The position numbers and the translations under genes are program-made. From Scatophagus argus (taxonomy: Eukaryota > Chordata > Actinopteri > Scatophagidae), in assembly GCF_020382885.2 (NCBI RefSeq), contig NC_058513.1:10325774-10389773 (forward strand): a stretch of DNA of 64,000 nucleotides, given 5' to 3'. The notes under the pieces were generated by a model, which made no database searches, was not told the DNA's origin, and saw nothing but the letters and a program-made list of their open reading frames with translations. Of the stretch, positions 35,601-48,331 are shown one piece after another. How positions within the stretch are numbered: the first letter of the stretch is position 1; each line of letters opens with the position of its first letter.

Positions 35601-38600
35601 GACTGCTGGCTGTAGCCTTAGTGTATGGACTGATGAGAGCAGTGTCAATCTCCTAATCCAACAATCCAAAAACGCGCATTTCCCATAATTCCATAGTTCA
35701 GTTCTGCTGCAGCAAATGAAATTATCAATGATAGAAAATGCATGAACTGGCAACACTAAAAAGTTTTCATTTAGAAAATTATTAAGATCAATAAAATGTA
35801 CATCTTTTCACAGATTTTGGAGATTGCTGACTTATTACAAGCAAAATAGGTGTATATTTAAGTAGTATTACAGTCAAAGGAGTCCTCACCCTGCTTTCCC
35901 TCAGTTTGTCGTCTTCCGCAACAGCTGGAATAATTTTCAGTGTGATGGAGCCTTGTGACTGGGACTGATTAAAAACATCAGAGCTGCATCAACATCCACT
36001 GCATCCACAGAAATCATCAGGGAATAATCATACAGTGTTTGAACTTGCATTTTCCTTTTACCAGAATCTGACTAATTTCTTCTGGCCTTTTGTGGGTTAT
36101 CAGGTTTCCATTGACCTCTCGAAGCTCATCCCCAACATGCACCAGACCTGGAGACGCAAACAGAACACAAATCCACAAAATAAGTCCGCTAAAAACAAGC
36201 TCACTTGCAAGTAAAACAAAGTGAAGGAAAATCGAAGTATGTAGTATTGTGACATTTTTAATGTATGAGGCACATAACGTATGATAAGAACAAAAAGAAG
36301 AATTCTCCGTTGGCACGAAGTCAATAGCATCTCCATGGCAAAGAGCCAGGAGCAACCCTTGTTTGTAATCTCAAAATATGCAATCTTGTGGCACTAATCT
36401 CAAGGATTTGATCTCTGACAGTTTGTGGGGTTACACAACGTAATCTTCTCACTTCTCTGTTTGTATACGAGTAGAGACAAGAAAGTGCTGTTTGGTGGGA
36501 GGTTCCCATTTGACAACCAAGTAAAACAGAGATGATTTCACGTCTTTTTTTCAGTGAAATGAAAGAATACAGCTGATGTTTTTCATTGTATTTGTGTGAA
36601 TGCTATTTTGTCTCACCACTGCGGTCAGCTGCGCCTCCCCTCATGATTCTGGCCACAATCACAGCTCCTGTCGTCTCATCCCTCCGGATAGTCGCCCCCT
36701 GGTGGAAAAGACGCAACAATAAATTTCCAAACACATCAGCGGTCTTCAGTTCACTGAGCTGAAACCAAACTCTGGCAGGTAAAAAGCTGCACTTCATTGG
36801 TGGCTTTTGCTGGAGAGATCAATAACATGTTCAAAGTAAATGCCAAAACTGTGGAACTGCCAATACTGCTAATTGATCATCATGATCACAAAAAAGATGG
36901 TGTCTCTGAAAACAACCTAAAGTACCGTACTTGGTGCTTCATGCTCTTTATATGTTCATGATCGTGTGGTTAAATTTCTTTTTTCTACATCATAGGAGAA
37001 GGTTTTCTGTTCCACTTCCTTTCTTCTACTGGGTTATCATGCCAAAAAGTTCAGTCCACAGTAAGTAAGTAAATCATCTGATGGATAAAGAGAATAGTAA
37101 GACATTTCGGGAGACGCACACATTAATTTGCTGCTAAGGTTTAAATGAGAATATCTATACCACTCATGTCTGTATGTCAATATTACCCCGGCTCTGTCCA
37201 ACAAAATCTGCCCTAACACTATTTAAACAACACATGTTATGTTAACTGTGAGCTTTAAAAGATGCTGGTACAGTTATTTGGTACAGACTCCAGTATTTAT
37301 GCTACGCTAAGCTTACTGGCTGGGACTGTAGCTTCATATTTAGTGTACAGACGTGAGAGTGGTACTGATTTTCTCATCCGACTCCATCTCAATCAAAAAA
37401 TTTTTCCAAAGTTGACCAATATTTGATCTCCACATGATGCAAAATAACTAACGCATCATATCAGAAAGATGAGCAATCCCACGTGAGAGAAGAAACAAAC
37501 ACCTTTCACGTGTAAGGGATGGACAGGAAGTCAAAGGAAAAACAGGAGGTTGCTGCTGCAACACAGTTAATTCAGCAGGTGTTTCTCACAAGTTAACACC
37601 AAATCTATTTTTTGTTCTTTGCGCAAAGGATTATCTTGGGAAGGAAATTATTTTTTTAAAGCATCACACAGAGAAACACATTCACACCCTGGCGTGCTCT
37701 ATCGCCTCTAAGCTGCTCCATTAAAGTAAATGGAGCCTTAAAGCCTCACTTGAGGGCACAAGAATAGCAGCTGTTGAGGGACGGCTCTTATTTTGCCTCA
37801 CCAGAGGCTCCTTATTCTTCACCAGGCGGACTATCTTGACTGACTCTTCCTCCAGGTCGTCGTCTAGATCTTCTGGCAGCGGTGGCAGCACCGGGTCAAA
37901 ATTCTTTTGCGCAACTGTGTCATGGGCTGACAGCACCGCCTTTATAGAAAGCAAAGAAAAAAAAAATCACATAAAACACCAAAGAAAAGCTTTGGACAGT
38001 GGATTCTGGAGAAAAAAAAAAAAAAGAAAAGTTAGGGAGAAAAGAAAGAAAAAAGGAAGTAGCAACATGCTGCCGGTTTCAGAGCCATCAACTCGTCCCA
38101 TTCTCCAGAAATCCAATAAAATGAAAACAATCACTTGATAACAGTAATTAGGCCATCTTCTCTGCGTCGAGGGGACAGCGGGAAGGGATGGAAACAGCTC
38201 TGATGCTTTTGTTATGTAACAGATGATCAACTTAGAGGAAACTCAGAGCAGCTCAGTGAGAAAACACAACATCTGTATTTGTTAGTGTACCTTGAGGTGA
38301 GGAGTGCTCAGCAGGAGAAGCAGTTCCCTCTCGTCATCCTCCAGCGCTCCATTCTGAAGCTCTTCTGCCAGCTGAACGATTTTATTTGAATCAGAAAATC
38401 AGATACTTTCACATGTGCTGTCACATCTCCTTAAAAAATACATTTACTTTAGAACACTGCCTTAACTGGACTGAAATGAACTTTTTCTTGGTATTTAATT
38501 ACAATAAATTTTAATATACACATTTTGTCTGGCTTTGAAATACTGAGAGAAATATTGCACCTACATCCTCTGCTAGATAGGAGGCGCTGTGAAGAACTGG

Positions 38601-39610
38601 AGTTGGGCTGTGTTTCTCATACTGCCTCAGTCTGTCATGGATCTGAAATGTAAAGTAAACCACACACTCATGAGGAAAGACTTTTTTTAAACATGGAATT
38701 TGGTGCTCCATTAAAGTAAATGGAGCCTTAAAGCCTCACTTGAGGGCACAAAAATAGCAGCTGTTGAGGGACGGTTCTTATTTTACCTCCTTTTCGTCAC
38801 TTGATTTAAAAGGGGCAATTTGCAAAATATGCCCAGAATTCAAATGTGCCTCCAAAAATATAGTAATTGCCAGCTGCTGTTCACTGTTTTGTTTGCTGTA
38901 ATTATCTTTGACTGTAGCAAACCAAGACTGGATTGTGAAAGTTTTTCAGAAAGTTAAATCCGGAGGATAAACATTTCAGAGGATGCAAAACTGTTATTAT
39001 TTGCGGTACTGCGTGTTGTTCACAGTTCAGCCAGAAATCTCAATCTCAAGTCATTGCTTCTTTTGGGACACGTCTGCTGTACCTTCATGAGGTAACCGAG
39101 GCTCTTCTCGCTGAAGACATCTTTGAGAAAGACCAGGTCCTCTTTATGGTTGGCATCAGGGTGGAGCTGAGAGGTGAGCAGGGCCAGAGTCTCATGCAGC
39201 CCTGTGAATCACACAAACAGGAGTGCATAACCCATTAAAAAAACCCACTGCTGATACTGACAATGCTGCCTTTTCATCAGACAGATTGTCTATTTTTTCT
39301 AAACGTAAGGAAACAAAGTATTACGTGAACTGACATTCACATCCAAATTGTCAAGGTACAAAGCCTTCCTAAAATCTGAATTTTCTTCTCTCCATATGGC
39401 CTAGTTTCCTCTCCTATCTGCCTTCATACACTTGTAACTGCCTCCACCCTCCCCAGATTTCAGTGAAGCTAACCCTCATCTAAATGGTGTGGTTTGCTGG
39501 ATGGGTACATCCAAATAAGAGGGGCACGCATCCCAAGTCAAGTCATATGTAAGAACAAGCAGCTTGAGCATATGTTTGGCTGTACCTGTGCTTGCAGACA
39601 CGATGGGCAT
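29685..39610 (-). CDS. mpp3: MAGUK p55 scaffold protein MPP3
   Basis: Eighteen coding exons in transcript order: 39610-39586, 39201-39083, 38642-38565, 38371-38291, 37939-37802, 36698-36617, 36147-36062, 35964-35890, 35157-34961, 34836-34772, 34252-34235, 33956-33915, 32526-32368, 32175-32095, 31430-31337, 31165-31057, 30176-30057, 29864-29685. They give 582 aa (human about 585), all phases matching. It is a membrane-associated polarity and adhesion scaffold. Domains: L27 pair (about 9-120; [26 protein letters not shown]), PDZ (about 134-217; [28 protein letters not shown]), SH3 (about 230-295; [21 protein letters not shown]), a variable hook, and guanylate-kinase-like domain (about 380-575). 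That domain starts IVLIGSLGAR, so it lacks the Gly-X-Gly-Lys P-loop and should be catalytically inactive, as in the family. The C-terminus is [12 protein letters not shown]3 is chosen over MPP2 by [13 protein letters not shown] and CQEAGLPF. Exon 34252-34235 is an 18-nt microexon. Confidence 0.95.
30563..30701 (-). mobile_element. Truncated fish short interspersed element with 10-bp target-site duplication
   Basis: The insertion 30573-30691 (119 bp) begins ATCCATCCATTTTCTATACCGC-like and is the reverse complement of the 3' end of the element at 49.4 kb. It is flanked by identical direct repeats GTTATTTTAT at 30563-30572 and 30692-30701. A 5'-truncated copy with a perfect duplication points to retroposition. 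It lies in an mpp3 intron and has no coding capacity. Confidence 0.8.
35576..35680. repeat. Fragment of a palindromic teleost MITE-like repeat
   Basis: It contains the family's typical stretch (GGACTGCTGGCTGTAGCC, then ATGAGAGCAGTGTCAATCTCC), similar to the copy near 37.3 kb. It is a decayed fragment in an mpp3 intron, recognised from pattern memory of percomorph genomes. Confidence 0.45.
37091..37390. mobile_element. Decayed palindromic MITE-like element
   Basis: The left half reads forward (GACATTTCGGGAGACGCACA ... CCACTCATGTCTGTATG) and the right half reads as its reverse complement (TATGCTACGCTAAGC ... CATATTTAGTGTACAGACG, then GAGAGTGGTACTGATTTTC). The right half matches the widespread percomorph repeat seen again at 42.6-42.85 kb. 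It is non-coding and lies in an mpp3 intron. Confidence 0.55.
37714..37800. repeat. Copy 1 of an ~87-bp intronic duplication in mpp3
   Basis: It matches 38704-38790 with about four substitutions over 87 bp, at an offset of exactly 990 bp. It begins with an inverted repeat (GCTCCATT, 6-nt spacer, AATGGAGC). On the minus strand it ends at the splice donor of mpp3 exon 37939-37802, whose GT occupies 37801-37800. Confidence 0.85.
38704..38790. repeat. Copy 2 of the ~87-bp intronic duplication in mpp3
   Basis: Near-identical to 37714-37800. It lies about 60 bp upstream of the acceptor of exon 38642-38565. The base corresponding to the donor position of copy 1 is changed, so this copy has no donor. 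No exon was recognised in it. Confidence 0.85.
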
Positions 39611-40490
39611 GGCTTCAATCATTCAGAGGAGGCAGGAGGGTGCAGAGAGGAGGGGGGAGAACAGGGAGGGAGGGAAGCAAAGCCGGTGAACTCCCTCCGC
39701 TTGAGTCCTCCTGTTCCTCACGTATGACCAAGGTGAAAAATCTCACACACACACAGCTGGGAAATTTAAAAGAAAAAACACATTATGACTTTTTGATGTT
39801 AGATTTTTAAAAGAAGGATTAATTTGTTTTATAAACAAATTTTAGGTTTATTCTCAGTTAATGTTTTCGTTTTACACAGTGTGGTTTTATTTGTGTTACA
39901 GGATTAAATCTGTGACATATTATACAAAACAGACATTTTAAAAACTGGAACTGCAACAGAAAGTTAAGGGTTGCTGTTGCAAACACTGCCTAATAATAGA
40001 GAGCACAGTGAGGTTATACAAATATGTTCCAGTACCTTGGAGTCACTTAGTAGAGCATATAATTTCTCATTTTAAATGTAAATAAATTTTAAAAAGGGCA
40101 ACTGGCAAGCCATGCTTTGACAGTGATGAATCAGCCCATTAATGTGCTGAAGTTTCAATCTAATTAATGGCTGCTCTGAGGCGTGAAGCATTCATTTTCA
40201 TTTCCAACTGTGTGACTACCAAAGCAGGGGGAAGAGGTCAGATTACTATTGGACAAAGTGGTCACCTCATTTGTCACCATGGCAACCAAACAATGTGTTT
40301 GCATTTCGAGTGTATTCGCAGATTAGACTAATTATAGTGGTATTTGGGTTATGTCACAGTATTTACTCGTGTTTTGTGCTTTGTACGGTGAAGCACGTGG
40401 CTTCAGTCTGACATCAAGATTTTCATTATGATCATATCTTATTCACAATTAGCAGCTCATCCTTCACATCCTGTAAACTTGTTTTTTCAG

Positions 40491-40670
40491 CACATTCTGC
40501 AAATGCTCGACTGGAATGAGATCCAGGCAATTTGTGGAGGCTAAATAATCACTTTGAACTGTTTGTCAGGTTCCTCAAATCGTTACAGTTTTTGCAATGT
40601 GGCAGGGCACATTATCCACTGCCACCAACAAAGCCAGGACCCAAGTTTTCCCTACCAGAACATTTCATTG
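40491..40670 (-). pseudogene. Decayed Tc1/mariner-like transposase fragment
   Basis: Read on the minus strand, the fragment contains recognisable Tc1-like transposase pieces. DNVPCHIAKTV corresponds to the family's DNAPCHTAK block around the second catalytic Asp, and DLIPVEHLQNV corresponds to the DLNPIEHLW block. Stops and at least one frame change separate them, so it is inactive. Family names and block spacing are from established knowledge; terminal inverted repeats were not found. Confidence 0.75.
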
Positions 40671-42631
40671 CAACGAAATGATTGATGCTATTCGTGTCAC
40701 CTGTCAGAAGTTTTAAGGCAGTGTCTGATCGGTGTATATACATTAGCATTTTTACAGTATATTTTACAGTGTATACAGTATATAGCTTCAAAATTGTACT
40801 AGACATACTGAACATGTAGTGAAATGTGAAGACGCCCCCCCAAAGAAAAACATTGTGAGAAACAAACATTGCTCACAATAAATCTGGTCTTTGATTTAAA
40901 ATAAATCACAAAGAATTTTTTGCATCATTTTCAAAGAGGAAATACAAGAGAATGAGGGAATGAGCATAAGAGAATGTCTTACATTTTCCTGCTCTGATGT
41001 CAAGGATGTCTGGTTAGGTCACAGCCTGGTGGCGTGGTGATCCATGTGCCTAATGAACAGTCCCTGCAGTATGAAGTAGCAATATGTTCTTTACCTGCTG
41101 TGTACCTGCTCCAACCTTATAATTGCTCCTGGAACTGCTGGCTGCGTAGGTGGGAGGCTTTGAGCACTAACAGACACATCTGTGGGAGGGCTGCAGTAAT
41201 AAGATGCCAGGTGAACATAGTGTTTTTGAGTGTGCTCAAGTCTGCAACCTACACATATCCCTTTATTATCTGCAGGCTGATGGGCCTTGCAGCTGACAGC
41301 ATGCATCAAAAACTGCATGTTGAATTTAGGACAGATATTTCATCACATCTCTCTGCATGGATTGCATAAACTATCTGAACACGCAGATCAAAACCTGCTT
41401 AAGGATGTAGACAGTCCACTATTTAATCCAACCCAACTAAAACTAGCAAATCAAACAATAAGGTACTGGCATTGTACCTTGAATTTTTTTAAATACACTT
41501 TTTGCTTTAGGGACGTTTATTTTTCTTATTCACATGACCATACCAAAGTTAAACATGATCATTTTTAGTGGCAAGACATAAGCTTTCCACTTTTGAGCTA
41601 TTATGTTCTCATTAAGTCAGTAATTCAGGTGAGAAGTTGACTGACGGAGGCAATGCAGCAAAGTTCCACCAGTACCAATTTATGGCCACTTAATCTGCAC
41701 TTGTAGTTCTAATGGAAGCTCCATTATTGGAAAAGGATGAAATACTGATTCAAAATGACGCGACGCCACATACGACGCATCAGAAACCTGTGTGAAGCAG
41801 ACATGGCGGTCTGTGAAAAACAAATTCAAAGCAAAAGGTTGCATTTCACTCATTTCAAGCAACATTTCCTTTGAGATGCAGCATTTTCTGGCTCATTGTT
41901 ACACATCCACAATTACCACAAACACACGCTTGACGTCCATAATCAAAAGTCAGCAGCACCCAATCAGCATGTTGGCTTACAAGCCCCTGTCAAATTTATT
42001 TCCTGATAAAACAGATAGATGGAGACATCTATCAGTTTTATGAATATAATGTTATTGCTAATCATATTCAGTGAAATACAAGACAGGAGAAGCTTTATTT
42101 TTGCATCCCTGCTTTTTCTTGCTTTTTATCTTGCAGTAATTCTTTGTCATGTTCTGTCAATTCATGACAACATTTTCCTCTGGTGGGCTTGGAAAAACAT
42201 ATCAGCTGCCAAGGAAGTTTTTAGCATGAAAAAGAAAAAAAAAAACAAACAAAACTGATTTAAAAGGCAGGATGGTATCGAGCCAAAGTGGCAATTAGAA
42301 TGAGTGGCTCTGACACCAACAGACCTTCATTTAGCTGGTGACAAGCATTCACAAAACCCAGGCTGAAGCCATGTTTAAAATGTAATGCATTCAATTGTGC
42401 CTTTGACTGCTGAGTGATGAGGAAAAACAACCTTTCAAGCTGCTTTGAAAAGAGCTGCGACGCGTTTTAACTGATCTTCTGACCTATGTTGCCTGTGTAG
42501 TCCATCAAGATGGCGCCATCAGAAACATGAGACTAAAATAACCTACCAATTTACCAATGGATGAACAGACCAGGAATCATCTACTGGCATCTCTCCACCC
42601 AATATCTGATATATTCTACTGCTTACAAGAC

Positions 42632-42851
42632 TAGTTTGACATTTTAGGAAATACAAACAATATCGCTCTCATATCTGTACAGTAAATATTCAGGCAGATA
42701 TGAAACTGGAACCAACAGATGGTTAGCTTGGCTTAGCGTAAATACTGAAAACATGGGACAACAGCTAGGCTGGGCTGTGGCCAAATGTAACAAAACCCAC
42801 ATACAAGCACATCTGACGTTCACAACTGACTTCAAACAAAATTTCAAACTA
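42632..42851. mobile_element. MITE-like element with ~14-bp terminal inverted repeats
   Basis: The ends are TAGTTTGACATTTT (42632-42645) and AAAATTTCAAACTA (42838-42851), which pair at 13 of 14 positions as inverted repeats. The interior (TTAGCTTGGCTTAGCGTAAA, AACAGCTAGGCTGGG) is the common percomorph repeat. It is about 220 bp and non-coding. Confidence 0.7.
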
Positions 42852-42904
42852 TTCCTTTAATGCACTGTAATGAGGGCTTCCGTCTGCCGCTTTGTAGTAA
42901 GCAC

Positions 42905-42949
42905 ATGCTAGTCCATCTGTCAAACACATGTTGACAGATAGACTAGCAT
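42905..42949. repeat. Strong 19-bp inverted repeat (hairpin)
   Basis: Arms 42905-42923 (ATGCTAGTCCATCTGTCAA) and 42931-42949 (TTGACAGATAGACTAGCAT) pair at 18 of 19 positions around a 7-nt loop, ACACATG. It lies about 55 bp past the MITE-like element. It could be the core of another small palindromic element or a transcribed hairpin. Confidence 0.8.
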
Positions 42950-44972
42950 TCATCACCAGTGTCTTGTAATGACATGCTGTCCATGTGGGATCACCGCTGG
43001 GGCATGACATGACGCCTGACCTCACCCCACGAGCGACCCACAATCAGGCATCAATAACACCACCCCGAGATTGATTCGGTCTAATGCTGCACCGCCATCA
43101 GGCTGAGTCTCCCTTCATTCATTCACTCACTCAGCAGAGCACTGACAAAGTAGCACTTTTAAAAAATCCATCCTGCACATTATCAGGCTTTTTGGCACGT
43201 CTGCACAGTGTGAGCCAACATAGGCAAAGGTGGAATTTAATTTCACACAAGAAAGGATTTGAAAAGGGTACGACTAGCATTATTCTAGGTTTTTCTTACT
43301 GTTAACAAACTTCATGCAAAGACCAAAACCAACAAGTCACTGCGTGCCAGGAGAGACGGACAATTAGACGAATAAAGCAAGAGAAACGCCAGGTCAAGTG
43401 AGTCATCTTCAACTGGCTTGGACGAAAACTAAATTCACTTAGCAAGCTATGGAAAATTAAATCGGCCATCTTTGCTCCCTACATCTGAGCCTTTCCTGCC
43501 CTCAGATGTGCATAAACTTAAAATACAAAAATGTGAAATTATTAGTACTGTTATTGGCCAAGAGAAATGGGTTATTATTGGCTATTGCCGAAAAAAAAAA
43601 ATCCATATCTTGCATCCCTAAAAGCCTGCTAAGCAGAGTACCTGTGACTAACATCTCAGATTTTGACTGTATAAATTTACAAAAATCTATGCAATCTGGT
43701 AAGGTTTAGCAATCTTTAGATGCCCTGCTTAAGTGTATTAATTTGTGAAATAATTTGTTAAAATGATATAATGATAAGATAAATATACTGATAGACATGC
43801 GACAAAACAAACTAATTGTTTAAACTAAACTAAACCAATTATTAATTGTTTGGGTTAAACTCAAAAATCTACATTTTCCTTGTCTTAAAATTAAGATTAA
43901 TTTTGATTTTGCCGTCTGCTGTTGCCATCACACAGCCCCACCCCATTGATAAAACTTCTAACAACAAAGCCAACAGCAAATCCTCTCACTCTTCCTCTGC
44001 TTTCATCCAGCCCTCCTCCATGCACACTTGGCACATGTTCCTGACCTTCTTTCTCTGCATCTCATCCTCCCTCCATCCGACTCTCTCTCTCTCTCTCTCA
44101 TTACAAGAGGCTGAGAAGAGCTTAAAGCTGACATCTTTCTGATTTTCTTTCCCCTCTCACTCACTAGTCGACTAGTCTAGAGTCCATCGTCTAAATACTT
44201 AAGGTTCCCACCGGCCATATGGTGGTATTATCTAGCCTCCTTGATTTGAGACAGCAGCGCTCGTGGCTGTATGCGTCACTGAGGATTTCAGTGAATACAA
44301 TGAAGCAGATTAGAAAGCACTGTTAGATTAGAATATAAGTTGAATAGCACCAAGGATGTTGCGGAGGCCGTGCTGAAAAGTATTTATAGTTACCTTTTCC
44401 GTTACAGATTGATAGGAAATTAATGGGGGTTTTTTTCCCGCAAGAGGATGACCTCTACAACCAATAAACACTGAAACAATTATTCAATTAACTGATTTAG
44501 CAGATTGACCATTTTAAATAATTTTTCTAATAACGTGTACATTTCTGCTCTCACAGCGTGAGAATTTCGCAACTTTTCTCCATCTCATGTCATTTTGTTG
44601 TTAGTGCATTTCTTTTACGCAGACTGAAGTACCTACAATGTTGTCAGTATTTTGTTTCATTTGTTTCAGACACCTGCATCCCCCTCAGGATAAATTACAC
44701 TTTTCATCTTATCCCATTTTGGGTTTTTTGGGGTTTTTTTTATCCAAATACTTGCAAAACTAATGACACTGGCATCGGTTTCAGCTGCACTTTGTGCTTA
44801 TTGCAAACTAGCAAACAACATGAAGGGACACATAACATGCGGCTGTAAAAGGAGATGTGCCAATCCATGGATGCAATCGTACTGAAACTCAAGAGATGAC
44901 TGGCAGATAGAAAAGGCAACAGCAGCTGAAATAACAGGCACTTCAACAACACTGAATAATTTTAATGCATGG

Positions 44973-44978
<6 letters not shown>

Positions 44979-45013
<35 letters not shown>
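44979..45013. repeat. GT dinucleotide microsatellite
   Basis: About 17 uninterrupted GT units followed by a G-run, in the mpp3 5' intron. Confidence 0.9.
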
Positions 45014-45014
<1 letters not shown>

Positions 45015-46685
45015 TGGGGGGATAATACCTGGGACTTTAAATAATGATAGCTCCCATGTCAGTGACCTGTCTGTTCTGTTTTATTGTACACAGTTTAGTC
45101 TGATTCAGCGTTTCACTTCTAATAGTTAAGGACGCACGAGTGTAATCAGGTTACTGCACAACACCACAAGGACTGTAAAGCGTTATTCCATTTATCTTTA
45201 CTTTATTCACTTGGTATGGGGAAAGCTGCATTTAAACAAAGTCTTTCACATGCTAACAGCCTAACCTATAACCTGTACTGTCCATTGTGTGCTAATGAAC
45301 CAAGCAAGAGTCTCGTACATTGTCCCACACAAACAAACATACAATCTGTCCCACATTTGGTTTGTTGGGTTCTGCTCACTTTAGCTGGTCATCAAAAATT
45401 TGAGGATCCATGCCCTAAACATCAGCGTGTTAGCATGTTGATGCGTTATGTCAAAAAAAAGTGCCCATGGATGTATAAATAGAACTGAACACAGATTTGG
45501 CGGCTCCATTCATTCCTATGAACACTGCACAAGCCTCTGGGATGAAAAAATCCATCACGAGATGTAATTACACAACCTGGCCAATACGGTAAACTGCCTT
45601 GAAAACATGGCGCACTTCCAGGGGGGCGGGGTGGCTGTGCTAGCATGGCTGCAGAGTAGAAGATGCCGTCTTCAGCTTTTCTATATATGTTTCAATTCTT
45701 TTATTTAGTGTAACTGTCCACAATACTGGCTACCATTCAAATTAAAGTGTCAGCATTTCTGCGAGAAATGATATCAGTATCAAACCTGACTTTATCCTGA
45801 CTTCACCAACCTTCAACTTCAACTGAAATGCAAGATTTAGTCCCTTTGCTTTCTGTTAGTTCTTAGGTAGGTTTATTAATTATTACAGTATCTCATCTTT
45901 AAAACATGCGCATAAAGATTTTACTTAAAAATGAATAATTCATAGCTTGTATGCAGTTGTTTTTAAGCACCTTGTCTCAGCAATGTAGGGGCTTTGGGAA
46001 CTGCTCAAGGAGACTCCAACAAGCCAGACGTTAAATTATCAGCAGATCAGTATATTAGACTGAAAAGTGTGCACTTGTGCAACTCCTGAAAGCTCCCCAG
46101 TATTGTGATGCATCTCATCTTACAAGGCTGTATCATTTTCTTACTCTCTCTTACAGCTGTCAGCTTTGATTTCTTGGTTGTATTTTTACTGGATTTTAAT
46201 ATCATTTCATGTTCCCGCTCATGGGTTTCCCCTGGCCGCTGGTGCTCATTTGAGGCTGCTGGATGGATGACAACTTCTCATCTTCACATGCCTTTCCTTC
46301 AAGCCATGACTGTAAAGTTCTCACTTGTTGTCCCCTTTCTGCTTGTGCGATCTGCGTTTCCAACTGTTTAACTTTGTCCCCGGTGACGCTCTGGCTCTGC
46401 CTTTTTGTCATATGTCTTCAAAAAAAACTTGGCTGAATAATCTTGTCACAATCTACCACTAAACTAGGCTTTGGCTTAATGTACAGTCAAGTCAGAGTAT
46501 TACTTTATTAATACTGACATTGTGTTCGGAGAGCTTAACCTTATGTCTCTGTCCTCCCCACTCACACATACAAAAATTCACAAACGCCACCTGTTTGCCA
46601 GACTCATTTGCTGTTGGACGGGTCCCGAGAGGGTGACACCAAGGGGCGAGGTCGCCGAAACACTGCAGCCGCCATCTGCCCACTC

Positions 46686-46688
<3 letters not shown>

Positions 46689-46729
<41 letters not shown>
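46689..46729. repeat. TG dinucleotide microsatellite
   Basis: About 20 uninterrupted TG units in the mpp3 5' intron. The apparent ORFs across it, poly-Cys-Val or poly-His-Thr, are artefacts of the repeat. Confidence 0.9.
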
Positions 46730-46731
<2 letters not shown>

Positions 46732-48288
46732 GCAGTGCAGTGATGCCACCCATGCACATGGCTGAGCTGACATATTTGGATATGACAGAGTTCATTCTAA
46801 TATCCATTAAAAAAAATGCCTGCTGTACCTTCTGCAGGGGTATTAAGATAATCTATAGCAAAAGGTCAAAGAAGTATTCTCTCTCTCTGCATTTAGCATA
46901 GGAGCATTTTGTCTACGAAAATCATTACTTTCCATAGTCCAAGCTCTTCAAATCTCAGGTTTTGCACATCTGAAAGCTCAAAAGTCAAGGATGCAAAGTT
47001 TAAAATAATTTATGACACACAGAGGCAGCAAACCCTCTCATCTGAGCAGCCTGAACCAATGAAAATTTCACTATTTCTTTGCTTGAAAAAAAGACAAACA
47101 ACAAAATAAGTGCAGTGCCTGTTATATTTTTCTTCTAAGTTCTAAGTTAATCAAGAGCTGAAGTAACGTTCAGGATCTAAACGGAAGAAGGACTTTAATT
47201 ATTGTATGCAAATCAGCACATTTTCAACACAAGATGATAATTCTTGACTAGATTATTCTGTGGATGCAAGTTCATCTTTTATTACCAGGCAGCTAGCTAA
47301 CCTTGAGATTCAGTCTAGACTTTAAATGTGCTAGGGTATATATTTAAAAAAAAGCTGGAAATAAAAAAAACATGTAGCACAGTGGAGGTCAGAGGAGTCA
47401 GACGATTTTTTTTTTTTTTAAGAGGCTTAAAAGAAGAACATTGCTTCCGAACACCTTCAGCACGCCTACTCGGAGACACAGCATGATGAAGAACCACTTC
47501 TAGTGTTGGGAGATTGAATTCGGCTTTGTGTCTGAGGTGAAGGAAACCCGACATCCTCTCTCAGGAGGAAATTTCAGAATTTCAACAGCCAAATAGGTTT
47601 TAGCAGCAGCCCCTTTAAATGATTGGTTGGTTTAAAGTCCCAGACTGGCTGGTCAGGAGCCAGACTTTACAGGCTTACCAATCAATTAAGTCTTGTTTAT
47701 TTACATTAAAAACACCCAATGTTTACCCAAAACATGGCAAAATAAGTATCGAATATAATAAAACAAAGAAAAAGTCACTGAACTAAGACTTCCTCCTAAC
47801 ATCTGACTGGGTTTAAGTACACAAGTGCACATTTTTCCTTGAGGCTTTTTGTTTATTTAACCCTGACTTTGAATCTCTCTGCTTCTCCTGAGATCCAGTG
47901 CCCTAAACCACGAAAACCCAGTCCTGGCCTGCAGCAAACCGTGACCAAGTCTCACAGCTAACGGCCTGTCCTGTCAACCACCACTCCAGGACTGCTGTGT
48001 TCACACACATCAGCTTCCTTCTTTCAAATCCATCAGGAGCAGAATGGTCACTTGTAGTCATTTTGACTAGCTTTGGTAGTCTATGATGTTGCACGAGCTC
48101 ACGCAATATAATTCTCCACGACTTGGCAATCAATCACAGGTGATCCACACCCCTCTTAACAAGCGGCTCCCTCGGGCATCCAAACGCTTTCGCAGGAATC
48201 TTAATTCACAAAGAAGAGCTTATATAAGGTTATGTGTTTTCTTGGCGCGTGTTTGTGTAATTTAACACGAGTCTCCCGTAGCAATTCA

Positions 48289-48331
48289 TCTCTCTCTCTC
48301 TCTTTGCCAGAGACACACACACACACACACA
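48289..48331. repeat. TC and AC simple repeats
   Basis: A short TC run, a 10-nt spacer and about nine AC units lie directly downstream (transcript sense) of the probable mpp3 first exon donor. Confidence 0.8.

Noticed and set aside
39611-39720. G-rich stretch before the mpp3 start as an alternative promoter
   Set aside because: The sequence is repetitive GGGAGG without promoter motifs or a clear start. It is kept only as a possibility in the intron entry.
46202-46411. 69-aa minus-strand ORF with a helical, coiled-coil-like look (DKVKQLETQIAQAE)
   Set aside because: No splice partners, start context or recognisable family, and it lies in the repeat-rich mpp3 5' intron. At most it is a retroelement remnant; not enough to call.
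46492-46901. ORFs with poly-Cys-Val or poly-His-Thr runs
   Set aside because: They are translations of the TG microsatellite at 46689-46729.
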